A stretch of 64,000 nt of DNA from an uncultured Collinsella sp. (GTDB lineage Bacteria > Actinomycetota > Coriobacteriia > Coriobacteriales > Coriobacteriaceae). Below are positions 50,745 to 58,330 of this stretch, piece by piece. The notes below the pieces were generated by a model that searched no databases, had not been told where the DNA came from, and was given only the letters and a program-made list of their open reading frames with translations. The DNA is taken from NCBI GenBank assembly GCA_902464495.1, contig CABQJK010000002.1, positions 1 through 64,000 on the forward strand, given 5' to 3'. Both the position numbers and the translations under genes were made by a program. How positions within the stretch are numbered: position 1 is the first letter of the stretch; every line of letters starts with the position of its first letter.

Positions 50745-52764
50745 GCGCGGTCTCCTCTTCGATCTGGGTGGAAAGCTCCAGCCATTCGTCCTCGAGCTTG
50801 GGTAGCTCTTGCTTAAGGCCGTTATATTCCCCCAGCGCGGCGTTGAACTTGTCTTGATCGGCATAAAGCTCTTCGCTGGCCATCAATTCCATAAGCTCGT
50901 CATAGCGGGCGCGCTTTTTGTCGAGCTCGGCCTCGATCTTCTTGAGCTGGTTGCGCACGCCCTTGAGCTTTTTGTTGAGCGCAGCACGGGCCTGGGCCTC
51001 GGCGCGCTTTTGCTCCTTGGTCTTTTTACCCTCGACCGGTTTAGGCGCCGCGGCGGGGGTGTCTGCCTGGGCGGCGCTGGCTTTGATGGACTTGGCCGTG
51101 GCCGGCGCACTCTCCCCTGCCGACTCGGCGGCGGCGCGGGCTGCGAGGTCCTCGCGCTTGTAGAGGTAGTAGTCGTAGTCGCCGTCATAGACCGTAACCT
51201 TGCCATCGCGGATGTCGATCACACGGTTGGCTACGGCGCGCACTAGGTGCTCGTCATGGCTGATCAGCACGATGGTGCCGGGGAAGTTTTGCAGGGCGTT
51301 CTCGAGCATATCCACCGAGTCGATGTCCAGGTGGTTGGTGGGCTCGTCCAGGCATAGGAGCGCCTCGGGCGCCACGAGCATCTTGGCTAGGGCCAGACGC
51401 GCCTTTTCGCCGCCGGAGAGGACGCGGACCTGCTTCTCGATGGAATCGTTGTCGCTAAACAGGAAGGCGCCCAGTAGGCTGCGCTGCTGCGGCACGGTCC
51501 ACTTGGGCGTGACGGTGTCGATCTCTTGCAGGACGGTGTTGGACTCGGTCATGCCCTCGAGCGCGTGCTGGGCGTAATAGGCCACGCCCACGTTGGTGCC
51601 CAGGTCGCGGGTGCCGGTGGTGGGCGGCTCCAGTCCGGCGATGATCTTCATGAGCGTGGACTTGCCGGCGCCGTTGGGGCCGACGAGCGCCACGTGCTCG
51701 CCGCGGTAGAGCTTGAGGTCGATGTCGCTGTAGATGTGCTTGTTGCCGTAGGACTTGGAGACGCCCTCCAGGCCCACGGCCATGTCGCCGGAGTGCGGTG
51801 GGTCAGGGAACTTAAAGTCGATGTGCTTGTGGCCCTCGGGTAGGATGACAAGCTCCTTTTTGATCTGCTCGATCTTGCGGATGCGCTCCTGGGCCTGGGC
51901 TGCCTTGGTGGGCTTGTAGCGGAACTTGTCGACGAAGACCTGCATGTGGGCGATGTCGCGCTCCTGGGCGGCGCGCTTGGCGCGCATCTGCTCCAGGTTG
52001 TCCTCGCGCTGCTTGAGGTAGCTACTGTAGTTGCCGGTATAGGTGGTCACGCGGCGGTTTTCGAGGGCGGCGACGTGGTCGACGCAGGCGTCCATGAAGG
52101 CGCGGTCGTGACTGACGATGAGGACGGCGCCGTCGTAGTTGGCGATAAAGCCACGCAGCCACTGGACGCTTTCGAGGTCCAGGTGGTTAGTGGGCTCGTC
52201 CAGAAGCAGCAGGTCGGGGTGGCGCAGGAAGAGCTTGGCGAGCGCGATGCGCATCTGCCAGCCGCCCGAGAACTCGGAGCATGGGCGCTCAAAGTCAGTG
52301 ACCTTAAAGCCCAGGCCGGACAGGATCTTGCGGGCGTTGCTCTCGAGCTCGTAACCGCCCAGATGCTCAAAGCGGTCCTGGACCTGGCCGTACTCGTTGA
52401 GGAGGGCGTCGACGTCCTTGCCCTGCTCGGAGAGTTCGGTGATCTGGGCCTGCAGCTCGTTGGCACGCTCGCCCATGCGGCGGATTTCCTTGGCGGCGGC
52501 CATGACCTCGGCGAGGATGGTGGTGTCCTTGTGCTCCAGGTTGGTTTCCTGCTCTAGGTAGCCCACCTGGCAGTCCTTTGCGTACTGGACTTGGCCGGAG
52601 TCGGGACTGTCGATGCCCATGATGATTTTGAGCATGGTGGTTTTGCCGGCGCCGTTAGGGCCCACGAGCGCAAAGCGCTCGCCGGGGTTGATCTGGAAGG
52701 ATGCGCCGCTAAAGAGGACGCGCGCGCCGAAGCTTTTTTCGATCTTGTCGACCAGGAGGATCAT
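50731..52764 (-). CDS. ABC-F family ATPase
   Basis: ABC-F proteins are soluble ribosome-binding ATPases acting on the E site, in translation control or antibiotic protection. The 677-residue protein has two ABC cassettes: Walker A GPNGAGKTT with signature SGGWQ, and GPNGAGKST with LSGGEKARLALA. An interdomain linker and a C-terminal coiled coil (about 595-677) preceded by an Ala/Pro/Lys-rich linker are present. There are no membrane segments. The subtype looks like the general Uup/ABCF3-like class; a resistance role cannot be told from sequence. Confidence 0.9.
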   Translation of the reverse strand: MILLVDKIEKSFGARVLFSGASFQINPGERFALVGPNGAGKTTMLKIIMGIDSPDSGQVQYAKDCQVGYLEQETNLEHKDTTILAEVMAAAKEIRRMGERANELQAQITELSEQGKDVDALLNEYGQVQDRFEHLGGYELESNARKILSGLGFKVTDFERPCSEFSGGWQMRIALAKLFLRHPDLLLLDEPTNHLDLESVQWLRGFIANYDGAVLIVSHDRAFMDACVDHVAALENRRVTTYTGNYSSYLKQREDNLEQMRAKRAAQERDIAHMQVFVDKFRYKPTKAAQAQERIRKIEQIKKELVILPEGHKHIDFKFPDPPHSGDMAVGLEGVSKSYGNKHIYSDIDLKLYRGEHVALVGPNGAGKSTLMKIIAGLEPPTTGTRDLGTNVGVAYYAQHALEGMTESNTVLQEIDTVTPKWTVPQQRSLLGAFLFSDNDSIEKQVRVLSGGEKARLALAKMLVAPEALLCLDEPTNHLDIDSVDMLENALQNFPGTIVLISHDEHLVRAVANRVIDIRDGKVTVYDGDYDYYLYKREDLAARAAAESAGESAPATAKSIKASAAQADTPAAAPKPVEGKKTKEQKRAEAQARAALNKKLKGVRNQLKKIEAELDKKRARYDELMELMASEELYADQDKFNAALGEYNGLKQELPKLEDEWLELSTQIEEETARELS

Positions 52765-52795
52765 GGTGCCGCCTTTGACCTTGTGTGCCTATATG

Positions 52796-52823
52796 AAAAA
52801 AGGCCCCAACTTGCGTTGGAGCC
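52796..52823 (-). terminator. tRNA-Ala copy 1 terminator
   Basis: On the minus strand GGCTCCAAC pairs with GTTGGGGCC (one G-U pair) around GCAA, followed by six T residues. Confidence 0.85.
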
Positions 52824-52839
52824 TCATTCAATGCTCGGG

Positions 52840-52912
52840 TGGAGACGAGGGGGATCGAACCCCTGACCTCTTGACTGCCAGTCAAGCGCTCTCCCAGCTG
52901 AGCTACGCCCCC
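52840..52912 (-). tRNA. tRNA-Ala (anticodon GGC), copy 1
   Basis: The minus strand forms a full cloverleaf. The acceptor GGGGGCG/CGTCTCC contains the G3-U70 pair that marks alanine tRNAs, the D arm is GCTC/GAGC, the anticodon loop CTGGCAG gives GGC, and the T loop is TTCGATC. CCA is not encoded (ACCC follows). Confidence 0.95.
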
Positions 52913-52924
52913 GTGCGAAGAAGT

Positions 52925-52953
52925 ACTATACGGGAACTCCCCCGCCGATGCAA
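52925..52953 (-). promoter_or_regulatory. tRNA-Ala promoter, copy 1
   Basis: On the minus strand TTGCAT (52953-52948) and TATAGT (52930-52925) are exactly 17 bp apart, 12 bases before the tRNA. Confidence 0.75.
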
Positions 52954-52971
52954 GGACAATTTTGGAAAAAC

Positions 52972-52997
52972 TTTCGCCCGCGCCGGCGCGGGCGAAA
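52972..52997. repeat. 26-bp perfect GC palindrome
   Basis: TTTCGCCCGCGCC is directly followed by its exact reverse complement. It lies immediately beyond the 178-bp repeat, with no T-run. Purpose unknown. Confidence 0.6.
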
Positions 52998-53092
52998 CAC
53001 GACCCGCCCGCTCAACCGCGTTTCCCGTGCCCCGCCAGTCCCATTATCGGGCCCGATTGCGAACCGCCCCTCCTCTGCGCCTCAGAACTATG

Positions 53093-53226
53093 CCGGTTTA
53101 CTACGATGAGTCAGGAATGTTCGACCACGCACGCCTTTTCACGCAACCGTCGGGCTCCCTACCTGCGGTTTTGCAAACGGGGAACACGCGGTGCTCGGGA
53201 GTCACTGGTCAGTCGTAGTAAACTGG
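53093..53226. repeat. 134-bp inverted-repeat element, copy A
   Basis: It begins with CCGGTTTACTACG and ends with CGTAGTAAACTGG, the complement with one G-U pair. The element at 54132-54265 has the same length and ends and shares internal blocks such as TTCGACC, CACGC, ACCTGCGGTTTT and CGGTG. No gene is seen in 52998-53464 otherwise. Confidence 0.7.
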
Positions 53227-53368
53227 CGGTGTTTTGAAATGGCATCAGCTTGATTTCGCGGTTAAATGTGTTGGAGCCCTGAATTAATGGCCTTAACTTT
53301 TTCTAAAACACGTCTTTTCTGCGACGCGCCTAGATTGGTTGTTGTTTAGCATTGGACTTGATCTTGCG

Positions 53369-53397
53369 TTGTGCGACTTGCTCGTGCATGGTAGTAT
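53369..53397 (+). promoter_or_regulatory. possible promoter of the CAT-anticodon tRNA
   Basis: TTGTGC (53369-53374) and TAGTAT (53392-53397) are 17 bp apart, about 67 bases before the tRNA. Confidence 0.45.
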
Positions 53398-53464
53398 TTC
53401 ACGACGTGAAGCGAAGAAATTAGGCCTTAGATGCCTTTATTAGAATTGCATTCACCGTTCATAA

Positions 53465-53540
53465 GGGCTCTTGGCGCAACGGTTAGCGCAGGGGACTCAT
53501 AATCCCTGGGTTCTGGGTTCGAATCCCGGAGGGCCCACCA
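53465..53540 (+). tRNA. tRNA with CAT anticodon (Met elongator or Ile2)
   Basis: Acceptor GGGCTCT/AGGGCCC (one U-G), D arm GCGC/GCGC, anticodon stem GGGGA/TCCCT with loop CTCATAA, T loop TTCGAAT and an encoded CCA. The anticodon CAT fits elongator methionine or an isoleucine tRNA whose C34 becomes lysidine; I cannot separate these by eye. Confidence 0.92.
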
Positions 53541-53549
53541 GAGTATTTT

Positions 53550-53578
53550 GAGGCCGGGCATTACGCCCGGCCTCTTTG
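53550..53578 (+). terminator. terminator after the CAT tRNA
   Basis: GAGGCCGGGC (53550-53559) pairs perfectly with GCCCGGCCTC (53565-53574), followed by TTTGTT. Confidence 0.85.
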
Positions 53579-53706
53579 TTATTAGCGCTGCAAACTAGCT
53601 TTGCCATCCAGAGACGTAAAGTTATTAACATTCATATTCGTAATTAACAATGGGAATGTCGTCAAGATGCTACCCAACCAACACATAGCGTCAATCGTTA
53701 GATATG

Positions 53707-53734
53707 AAAAAAGGCCCCAACTTGCGTTGGAGCC
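53707..53734 (-). terminator. tRNA-Ala copy 2 terminator
   Basis: Same hairpin and T-run as at 52796-52823. Confidence 0.85.
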
Positions 53735-53750
53735 TCATTCAATGCTCGGG

Positions 53751-53823
53751 TGGAGACGAGGGGGATCGAACCCCTGACCTCTTGACTGCCAGTCAAGCGC
53801 TCTCCCAGCTGAGCTACGCCCCC
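53751..53823 (-). tRNA. tRNA-Ala (anticodon GGC), copy 2
   Basis: Identical in sequence to the tRNA at 52840-52912, with G3-U70 and anticodon GGC. Confidence 0.95.
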
Positions 53824-53835
53824 GTGCGAAGAAGT

Positions 53836-53864
53836 ACTATACGGGAACTCCCCCGCCGATGCAA
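53836..53864 (-). promoter_or_regulatory. tRNA-Ala promoter, copy 2
   Basis: TTGCAT-17-TATAGT on the minus strand, identical to copy 1. Confidence 0.75.
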
Positions 53865-53936
53865 GGACAATTTTGGAAATATTCTGCGGCGCGTGGAACA
53901 GGCACGAGGACGAAGAGACACACGATGCCCGAAATA

Positions 53937-53960
53937 GCCCGCGGGGCGCGCCCCGCGGGC
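53937..53960. repeat. 24-bp perfect GC palindrome
   Basis: GCCCGCGGGGCG is directly followed by its exact reverse complement. Another stem (GGCGGCGG/CCGCCGCC around CAAGC) follows at once. It occupies the same position relative to tRNA-Ala copy 2 as the 52972 palindrome does to copy 1, but is a different sequence. Confidence 0.55.
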
Positions 53961-54131
53961 GGCGGCAAGCCCGCCGCCTTCCTTCCCGGGGTTCGGCATG
54001 TCGCCCTAGATGCCGTCGGCCAGACCAAAGCGATCCGCGTTGCTTCCGGGGGCCTGAGCCCCTCAGCACACCTTCGGGCCAATTTACGGAACCGTGCGAA
54101 GCTCGCCCCAGCTGGTCGCTTCATAAATAGA

Positions 54132-54265
54132 CCGGTTTACTACGCCGATTCCTGGATTTTCGACCTCACGCCTATTTTGGCAAAACGAGCAGGCAATTTA
54201 CCTGCGGTTTTAAGAGCGGCGAATTCGGTGTGCTCAGCCACCCTCAATCCAACGTAGTAAACCGG
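54132..54265. repeat. 134-bp inverted-repeat element, copy B
   Basis: The ends CCGGTTTACTACG (54132-54144) and CGTAGTAAACCGG (54253-54265) are perfect 13-bp inverted repeats. Length equals copy A at 53093, and identity is roughly two thirds by eye. Both are followed by GTTTT and AAATGGCA. Confidence 0.75.
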
Positions 54266-54334
54266 CATGGTTTTAAAATGGCACTTAATTACTGGCAGCA
54301 TATAAAGTATTGAGAAATGCTCATTTGGGCATTA

Positions 54335-55489
54335 TTACTTACCAATACCAAGCCAATTGCACAGAACGTTGGCCCGCAATCTGGTCTCAGCGCATCTCAT
54401 CGCTTCAGTTTTTGGTTTGTAGCGCAACCCCAATCGCTCATACACGCCGTGAATGATGGCATCAAGCTGATCGTGATTATTGAGCATGTCATGGGTTACA
54501 AGAAATACGTCGTATCCCATGCTTTGCAATGCTGTCATTCGTGTGGCATCGTGGTCAAGCACGGCGCCCGATCCATGGATAACCTCCCCTTGAAGTTCGA
54601 TAATCACAGCCTTCATTGTTATTGGGTTTACGATGACGATATCGCCATAACAGATTTTCTGACCCGCGATTTTCCGAGCTGAATTCGACAGCGGTGTTAA
54701 GTCGTTGACGTATATGTTTTTAAACTCCGCTCCGCCGGCACGCCTCGGATGACTTAGCAACATGATTCCAGCAACTTCTAGCGGGGATGCCGCAATACCC
54801 ATTACCTGCTGCGCGGCTTTGTAGAATTGCTTTCCCCACATCTCGCCCTTAACCTTAGCTGCAAATTTGTGAAGTTCTTCTAATTCAATAAGAGGCTTTC
54901 TCATCCAGAGCGACGTGCCCTTTCCGTTAGCTTTATTTCCGGATCCATCATCCTGCTGCCCGCTTTGATTATTCTCGCCGTCCTTCTGGTGCGCCCGAGC
55001 ATAGACTCGCTTCCATGGGGCCTCGTCCTGGGATTCGTCTAGTTCAAACAGACTCTCTGTGGTGTAATGCTCTTCTTCTGAATTTGCCTGTTCAAGTGCC
55101 ATGTTGACCGCGAGCGATGGTTTAAAAACCGAGAACCATCCGCAAAACTCGTACATAGCCAGAACTAGGTCGCATGAAGACACGCTACGAGTCATGGTGA
55201 ATAGTGTATTAAGAGGGTCTGTGACGCTAAAGCCCATACCCGTGTCGATGGAAACCTTCTCTGTATAGGCGCTGTTCCATCGAATGGTCCGTCTTGTCTC
55301 GGAATGCAGGTTGCTTCGTGTTGATGCTGCTGTGATGACTGGCGTCTTGAGGACTTCGGTTACGAAAGGGGCTTGGGATAGGGCTCGCCAGCCGTCTTCG
55401 GAGTTGGGCAGGCGCGGGTAGAGATCGCGCACCTGAGGCGGGCAGCGCCAGTAGCGGAATGCGGTGTTTGCGCAGACGATTTCGTCCAT
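54335..55489 (-). CDS. AbiEi-like / DUF559 endonuclease-like protein
   Basis: The 384-residue protein appears to have two parts. The N-terminal half (about 1-130) resembles AbiEi-type proteins, with LHSETRRTIRW and GFSVTDPLNTLFTMTRSV. The C-terminal part (about 290-370) resembles DUF559/Vsr-type nuclease folds, with an acidic VIIELQGEV followed by DHDATRMTALQSMGYDVFLVT. A polar, Gln/Asn/Gly-rich linker lies between (about 170-190). The start has GGGGAGG. Base composition is lower in GC than housekeeping genes. An abortive-infection or mobile-element role is inferred, not shown. Confidence 0.55.
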   Translation of the reverse strand: MDEIVCANTAFRYWRCPPQVRDLYPRLPNSEDGWRALSQAPFVTEVLKTPVITAASTRSNLHSETRRTIRWNSAYTEKVSIDTGMGFSVTDPLNTLFTMTRSVSSCDLVLAMYEFCGWFSVFKPSLAVNMALEQANSEEEHYTTESLFELDESQDEAPWKRVYARAHQKDGENNQSGQQDDGSGNKANGKGTSLWMRKPLIELEELHKFAAKVKGEMWGKQFYKAAQQVMGIAASPLEVAGIMLLSHPRRAGGAEFKNIYVNDLTPLSNSARKIAGQKICYGDIVIVNPITMKAVIIELQGEVIHGSGAVLDHDATRMTALQSMGYDVFLVTHDMLNNHDQLDAIIHGVYERLGLRYKPKTEAMRCAETRLRANVLCNWLGIGK

Positions 55490-55724
55490 TTGCGCCTCCC
55501 CTGGTTTCGGCCTCGGGCCGTGCGGATTGCGGACATCGCCGATTATCTACTGGGGCATCATGCGGGTAAGTACCGGAAGCTGACCAAACGCTGACCAAAA
55601 GATGGACGGTCTATGTCGAAAGTTGGCGCGAATAGCGAAACGCGCAGGTAACGAAGCTGCTCGTTTGGTCCCTGCCTCCACAATTCTTCGTGCCATACAC
55701 AAGGTTGAACAGGAAAATTACTGA

Positions 55725-55862
55725 ATTCGCGATTTAAAAATGCGCAAGAAGCCAGCAAAAGAACCGCAGGTAGGCTATGCCGTTGTAGCAAAGTTCAATT
55801 GGTTTTTGGTGTCAGATTTGGTGTCACCCTTGGTGTCAAAAATAAAAAGGCCAGAGGCTTAA
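55725..55862 (+). pseudogene. possible 3' remnant of a tyrosine integrase
   Basis: A short open frame ends LVSDLVSPLVSKIKRPEA just before the 3' end of tRNA-Val. A threefold LVS repeat encoded by TTGGTGTCA copies makes the tail distinctive, and integrase genes often end beside a tRNA 3' end. Nothing upstream shows the catalytic domain, so this is at most a scar of a lost element. The rest of 55490-55884 holds no supported gene; a GCTGACCAAA direct repeat lies near 55578. Confidence 0.3.
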
Positions 55863-55873
55863 CACCTCTGACC
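55838..55873 (-). terminator. tRNA-Val terminator
   Basis: On the minus strand GGTCAGAGG pairs with CCTCTGGCC (one G-U pair), followed by TTTTTATTTTT. Confidence 0.85.
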
Positions 55874-55884
55874 TGCGCTTTTGA

Positions 55885-55959
55885 TGGTGGGCGATACAAG
55901 ATTCGAACTTGTGACCCCATCCGTGTGAAGGATATGCTCTACCCCTGAGCCAATCGCCC
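55885..55959 (-). tRNA. tRNA-Val (anticodon CAC)
   Basis: Acceptor GGGCGAT/ATCGCCC, D arm GCTC/GAGC, anticodon loop TTCACAC giving CAC, T arm ACAAG/CTTGT with TTCGAAT, discriminator A and an encoded CCA (55887-55885). Confidence 0.95.
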
Positions 55960-55979
55960 GTAGCCTTTCGGCAAAAGAG

Positions 55980-56009
55980 ATACTAACATAGCCGCGCGCG
56001 GTTTACCAA
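55980..56009 (-). promoter_or_regulatory. tRNA-Val promoter
   Basis: On the minus strand TTGGTA (56009-56004) and TAGTAT (55985-55980) are 18 bp apart, 20 bases before the tRNA. Confidence 0.5.
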
Positions 56010-56097
56010 GAACTTTTTGCCCTCGATTTTAAATTCGTGGGTGCAAGCCAAGCCAAAGCGACCAAAGCAATCGGCAAAACCGCAGCTAAACCTACCT

Positions 56098-56886
56098 TTA
56101 TCGCTTGATCCACGAAGTCTCGGGGCGGCAGATCAGTCGCGCATTGTTGTAGGCCATGTCGAGCGTGAGGCAGGTGCGCGCGGCGTAAAAGCCGTCCTCG
56201 CGCTGGATGGTCAGCGCCAACTCGGGCTTGTCGCCGGTCAGACACAGCGGCAGCAGCAGCTGGATCCGGCCGCCGTAGAACTGCGGCACGGCAAGCGTGT
56301 AGTTGGCGGCGGCGCGACGGGCGGCCTCGGCAACGGCACCCTCAAAGGCGCGGCGCAGCAGCAGCGAGTTACCCTCCCCCATCAGGCTGGCGGGAATGCG
56401 CGTCAGGTTCTCCTCGTCGCCCAGAATGTGGTCGATGTTGGAGCGGATGGGCAGTCGATAGTCAAAAATCAGCTCGGAGGGGTCCTCGGCAAAGCGCACG
56501 CGGCACGGCAGGTACTCAAACGAGACCAGCATGGGGTCGCTTTCCTTAAAGAAGCCCTTCAAAAACCAGCGCTGGCGCGCGTCGGGCTTGGTGTTGGGCT
56601 CAAACAGGCCGTAGATGGTCTCGTAGCGGCGCGTGTACAGGCCGGTATTGAACAGGCAGCGGTCGTCGTCGAACACCAGCGGCAGGTTGGACGGCGCGGT
56701 CTGGTTCACGTCGCGCTCGGTCAGGAAAACCGCGCGACTAAACGAAAACGACAGGTAGTTTTTGAGGATGCGGTTGCCGGGACCCCAGTCCTCGGGGTCG
56801 GCAAGGTCGGCCAGGCGGTCATAGCAGGGTTCGGGACAAAACGCGAAGTCGTACACATTGCTGCACAGGGTGCTGGGGATCTCCAT
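56098..56886 (-). CDS. DUF3825 domain protein
   Basis: The 262-residue protein matches the DUF3825 family along its length: an N-terminal VYDFAFCPEPCYDRLADLA, the middle RCLFNTGLYTRRYETIYGLFEPN, SNIDHILGDE and the C-terminal LLLPLCLTG through LTLDMAYNNARLICRP. The family has no established activity; some members are attached to RNA-binding or nucleotide-handling domains. I use ATG 56886; a TTG at 56901 is in frame. It lies 45 bases after doc on the same strand and may share its transcript. Confidence 0.75.
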   Translation of the reverse strand: MEIPSTLCSNVYDFAFCPEPCYDRLADLADPEDWGPGNRILKNYLSFSFSRAVFLTERDVNQTAPSNLPLVFDDDRCLFNTGLYTRRYETIYGLFEPNTKPDARQRWFLKGFFKESDPMLVSFEYLPCRVRFAEDPSELIFDYRLPIRSNIDHILGDEENLTRIPASLMGEGNSLLLRRAFEGAVAEAARRAAANYTLAVPQFYGGRIQLLLPLCLTGDKPELALTIQREDGFYAARTCLTLDMAYNNARLICRPETSWIKR

Positions 56887-56931
56887 ATGGCTTCCAATCA
56901 AGATAATGGCAGGCGTGCGGATGCTTAGATT

Positions 56932-57447
56932 CTATACGTGCGACGGGTCGCCCGTGCCCGCAACGCAACCGCGGCGCAGCTCTTCGGCGAGGCCGGCGCG
57001 AGAGCGGTTTCCGGAAACGAGGTCCTGGATCCAAGCGTAGTACTGGTTGTCTTTTACCTCCGGGCTGTCGGACAGCATGACCGGAGTGCCTGCGAACCTT
57101 AAGACGGACAACGCAAAGACAAGGCTGGTTCGTTTGTTACCGTCTTCAAAGATGTGGTCCTTGACCATGTGCTCGGCCACGTAGGTGACCTGGTCAAAGA
57201 TGTCTGCGAAGCGATCGGCCGGCGATTGACCGAATATCGTACAGAATGCACCCGCAAGCACGGACTCGACGCATCCAAGCTCAAGCGCGGCCCGGTCGCC
57301 TGTGGCGTCGGTTGTATAGCAGCGCCCGACCGTCATCAGCGTGCTGTGTAGGCGCATCACGGCCGCGGCCATAGCTTCGAGCGAACCGGCATCATCGAGC
57401 CCGAGCGGCGCTAACGGATGCGCGCCTCGCTGCGTAGTCGCCATCAT
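56932..57447 (-). CDS. Fic/Doc family toxin
   Basis: The 171-residue protein has the Doc-type active loop HIFEDGNKR (His98, Phe100, Asp102, Asn104, Arg106), i.e. HxFxDGNKR. Phage Doc phosphorylates elongation factor Tu; typical Fic enzymes AMPylate, and the Asp-Gly form is nearer Doc. Length is a little above phage Doc. The gene overlaps the small upstream gene by four bases, the normal antitoxin-toxin arrangement, though that partner does not look like Phd. Confidence 0.82.
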   Translation of the reverse strand: MMATTQRGAHPLAPLGLDDAGSLEAMAAAVMRLHSTLMTVGRCYTTDATGDRAALELGCVESVLAGAFCTIFGQSPADRFADIFDQVTYVAEHMVKDHIFEDGNKRTSLVFALSVLRFAGTPVMLSDSPEVKDNQYYAWIQDLVSGNRSRAGLAEELRRGCVAGTGDPSHV

Positions 57448-57629
57448 GAGTTCTCCAAGAGTCTGAGCGCGTTGGGCATGGCAGCGATGGTTAACTCAAC
57501 TGCATGGTCGATCGACATAAAGCCGTCGAGCGAAATCGGTAATGTTGAATTTGCCTCGTGCGCTACTGAGCAATCTTCTTGAGTAGCGCGACCAGTGCCG
57601 TCATCTGGCTGAACATGACTCCAAAGCAT
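57444..57629 (-). CDS. small MLWS-type protein, probable partner of Doc
   Basis: The 61-residue protein begins MLWSHVQPDDGT, like the 92-residue protein at 59504 (MLWSYVQLDDGT). After this the two diverge, and the DNA of this copy looks shortened around GCTACTCAAGAAGAT relative to the other. It has an AAAGGAG site and overlaps doc by four bases, so it is placed as an antitoxin, but no Phd or DNA-binding motif is visible. It may be a decayed or internally deleted relative. Confidence 0.5.
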   Translation of the reverse strand: MLWSHVQPDDGTGRATQEDCSVAHEANSTLPISLDGFMSIDHAVELTIAAMPNALRLLENS

Positions 57630-57640
57630 GTGCGTCTCCT

Positions 57641-58330
57641 TTATAGCTTCGTAGATGGAAAAGCCTGCGAGTCGTACTCCAGAACGATCGGTTGCCAGAT
57701 GAGGTCTTCAATACTGCAGTCGAGCGTGTTTGCGAGCGCCAATGCCGAGGAGACCGAGGCGCGGCGTAGGTCGAGCTGGTTCTGCTCGTAGAGTTGTATG
57801 GCGCGAAGTTTAACCCCCGATTGGGCTGCGAGCTGTTTTTGCGTTAGGCCGGCGGCCTTTCGTGCCGCTTTGAGGCCCTTTTTGTCTGCCTGGGCATTGT
57901 TCCATTTATCAATGACAATCTGGGCGAATTTGTCTTCGGAGGCCTCGTGGAGTGGATGGTACGAGCCGATGATCCAATCGAGCGGAGCAACTTCGAGTAG
58001 CTCGTTAAAGCTCAGGCTGCACATCCATTGCGCATAGGCCAAAACCCAGCCCGCCCAGTACTGAGGCGAACGGTCGAACGGATAGGTCTCCCTGCATTCG
58101 ACGGGGGTCAGTCCCGCATGGGCGATAATATCGCGCGCGAGCTCGTCGCCCGCCATGCCGCAGACGACGCGAGGTATACCGCGCTCAAACTGTTTCATCT
58201 CAAAAGCGTTCGACAGTATCGCCGTCAACTCGGCTGGAGTCAGCCCTTGGTCACAGAGGGCAAAATCGACCGCCTCGCCCAGCGTTCTCATGGCATCCTC
58301 GAGATACATCTCACTGTAGGCGTGGGTCAT
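57641..58330 (-). CDS. HTH protein paired with DUF3990
   Basis: The 229-residue protein has an N-terminal domain (about 1-145) with FERGIPRVVCGMAGDELARDI and YPFDRSPQYWAGWVLAYAQW, and a C-terminal XRE helix-turn-helix (about 155-215; LKAARKAAGLTQKQLAAQSGVKLRAIQLYE). It overlaps the DUF3990 gene by 20 bases and precedes the MLWS gene by 11. This is the likely antitoxin and autorepressor, binding the 23-bp palindrome upstream of the operon. The N-terminal family has no name I can assign. Confidence 0.75.
   Translation of the reverse strand: MTHAYSEMYLEDAMRTLGEAVDFALCDQGLTPAELTAILSNAFEMKQFERGIPRVVCGMAGDELARDIIAHAGLTPVECRETYPFDRSPQYWAGWVLAYAQWMCSLSFNELLEVAPLDWIIGSYHPLHEASEDKFAQIVIDKWNNAQADKKGLKAARKAAGLTQKQLAAQSGVKLRAIQLYEQNQLDLRRASVSSALALANTLDCSIEDLIWQPIVLEYDSQAFPSTKL

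Larger units (their letters stand above)
52791..52968. repeat. 178-bp direct repeat carrying tRNA-Ala, copy 1
   Basis: These 178 bases are identical to 53702-53879, at an offset of 911 bp. The unit contains a terminator, the tRNA-Ala(GGC) gene and its promoter on the minus strand, so both copies should be active. Sequence diverges immediately outside the unit. Confidence 0.9.
53702..53879. repeat. 178-bp direct repeat carrying tRNA-Ala, copy 2
   Basis: Identical to 52791-52968. The perfect identity, including spacer and promoter, points to recent duplication or ongoing gene conversion. Confidence 0.9.

Noticed and set aside
53465..53540. CRISPR-like or phage attachment repeat in the tRNA cluster
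   Set aside because: The repeats here are tRNA genes, terminators and two palindromic elements; there is no regular repeat-spacer pattern and no cas gene in the window.
54317..54682. A 121-codon plus-strand frame at the end of the DUF559-like gene
   Set aside because: It is antisense to the conserved C-terminal segment of that gene.
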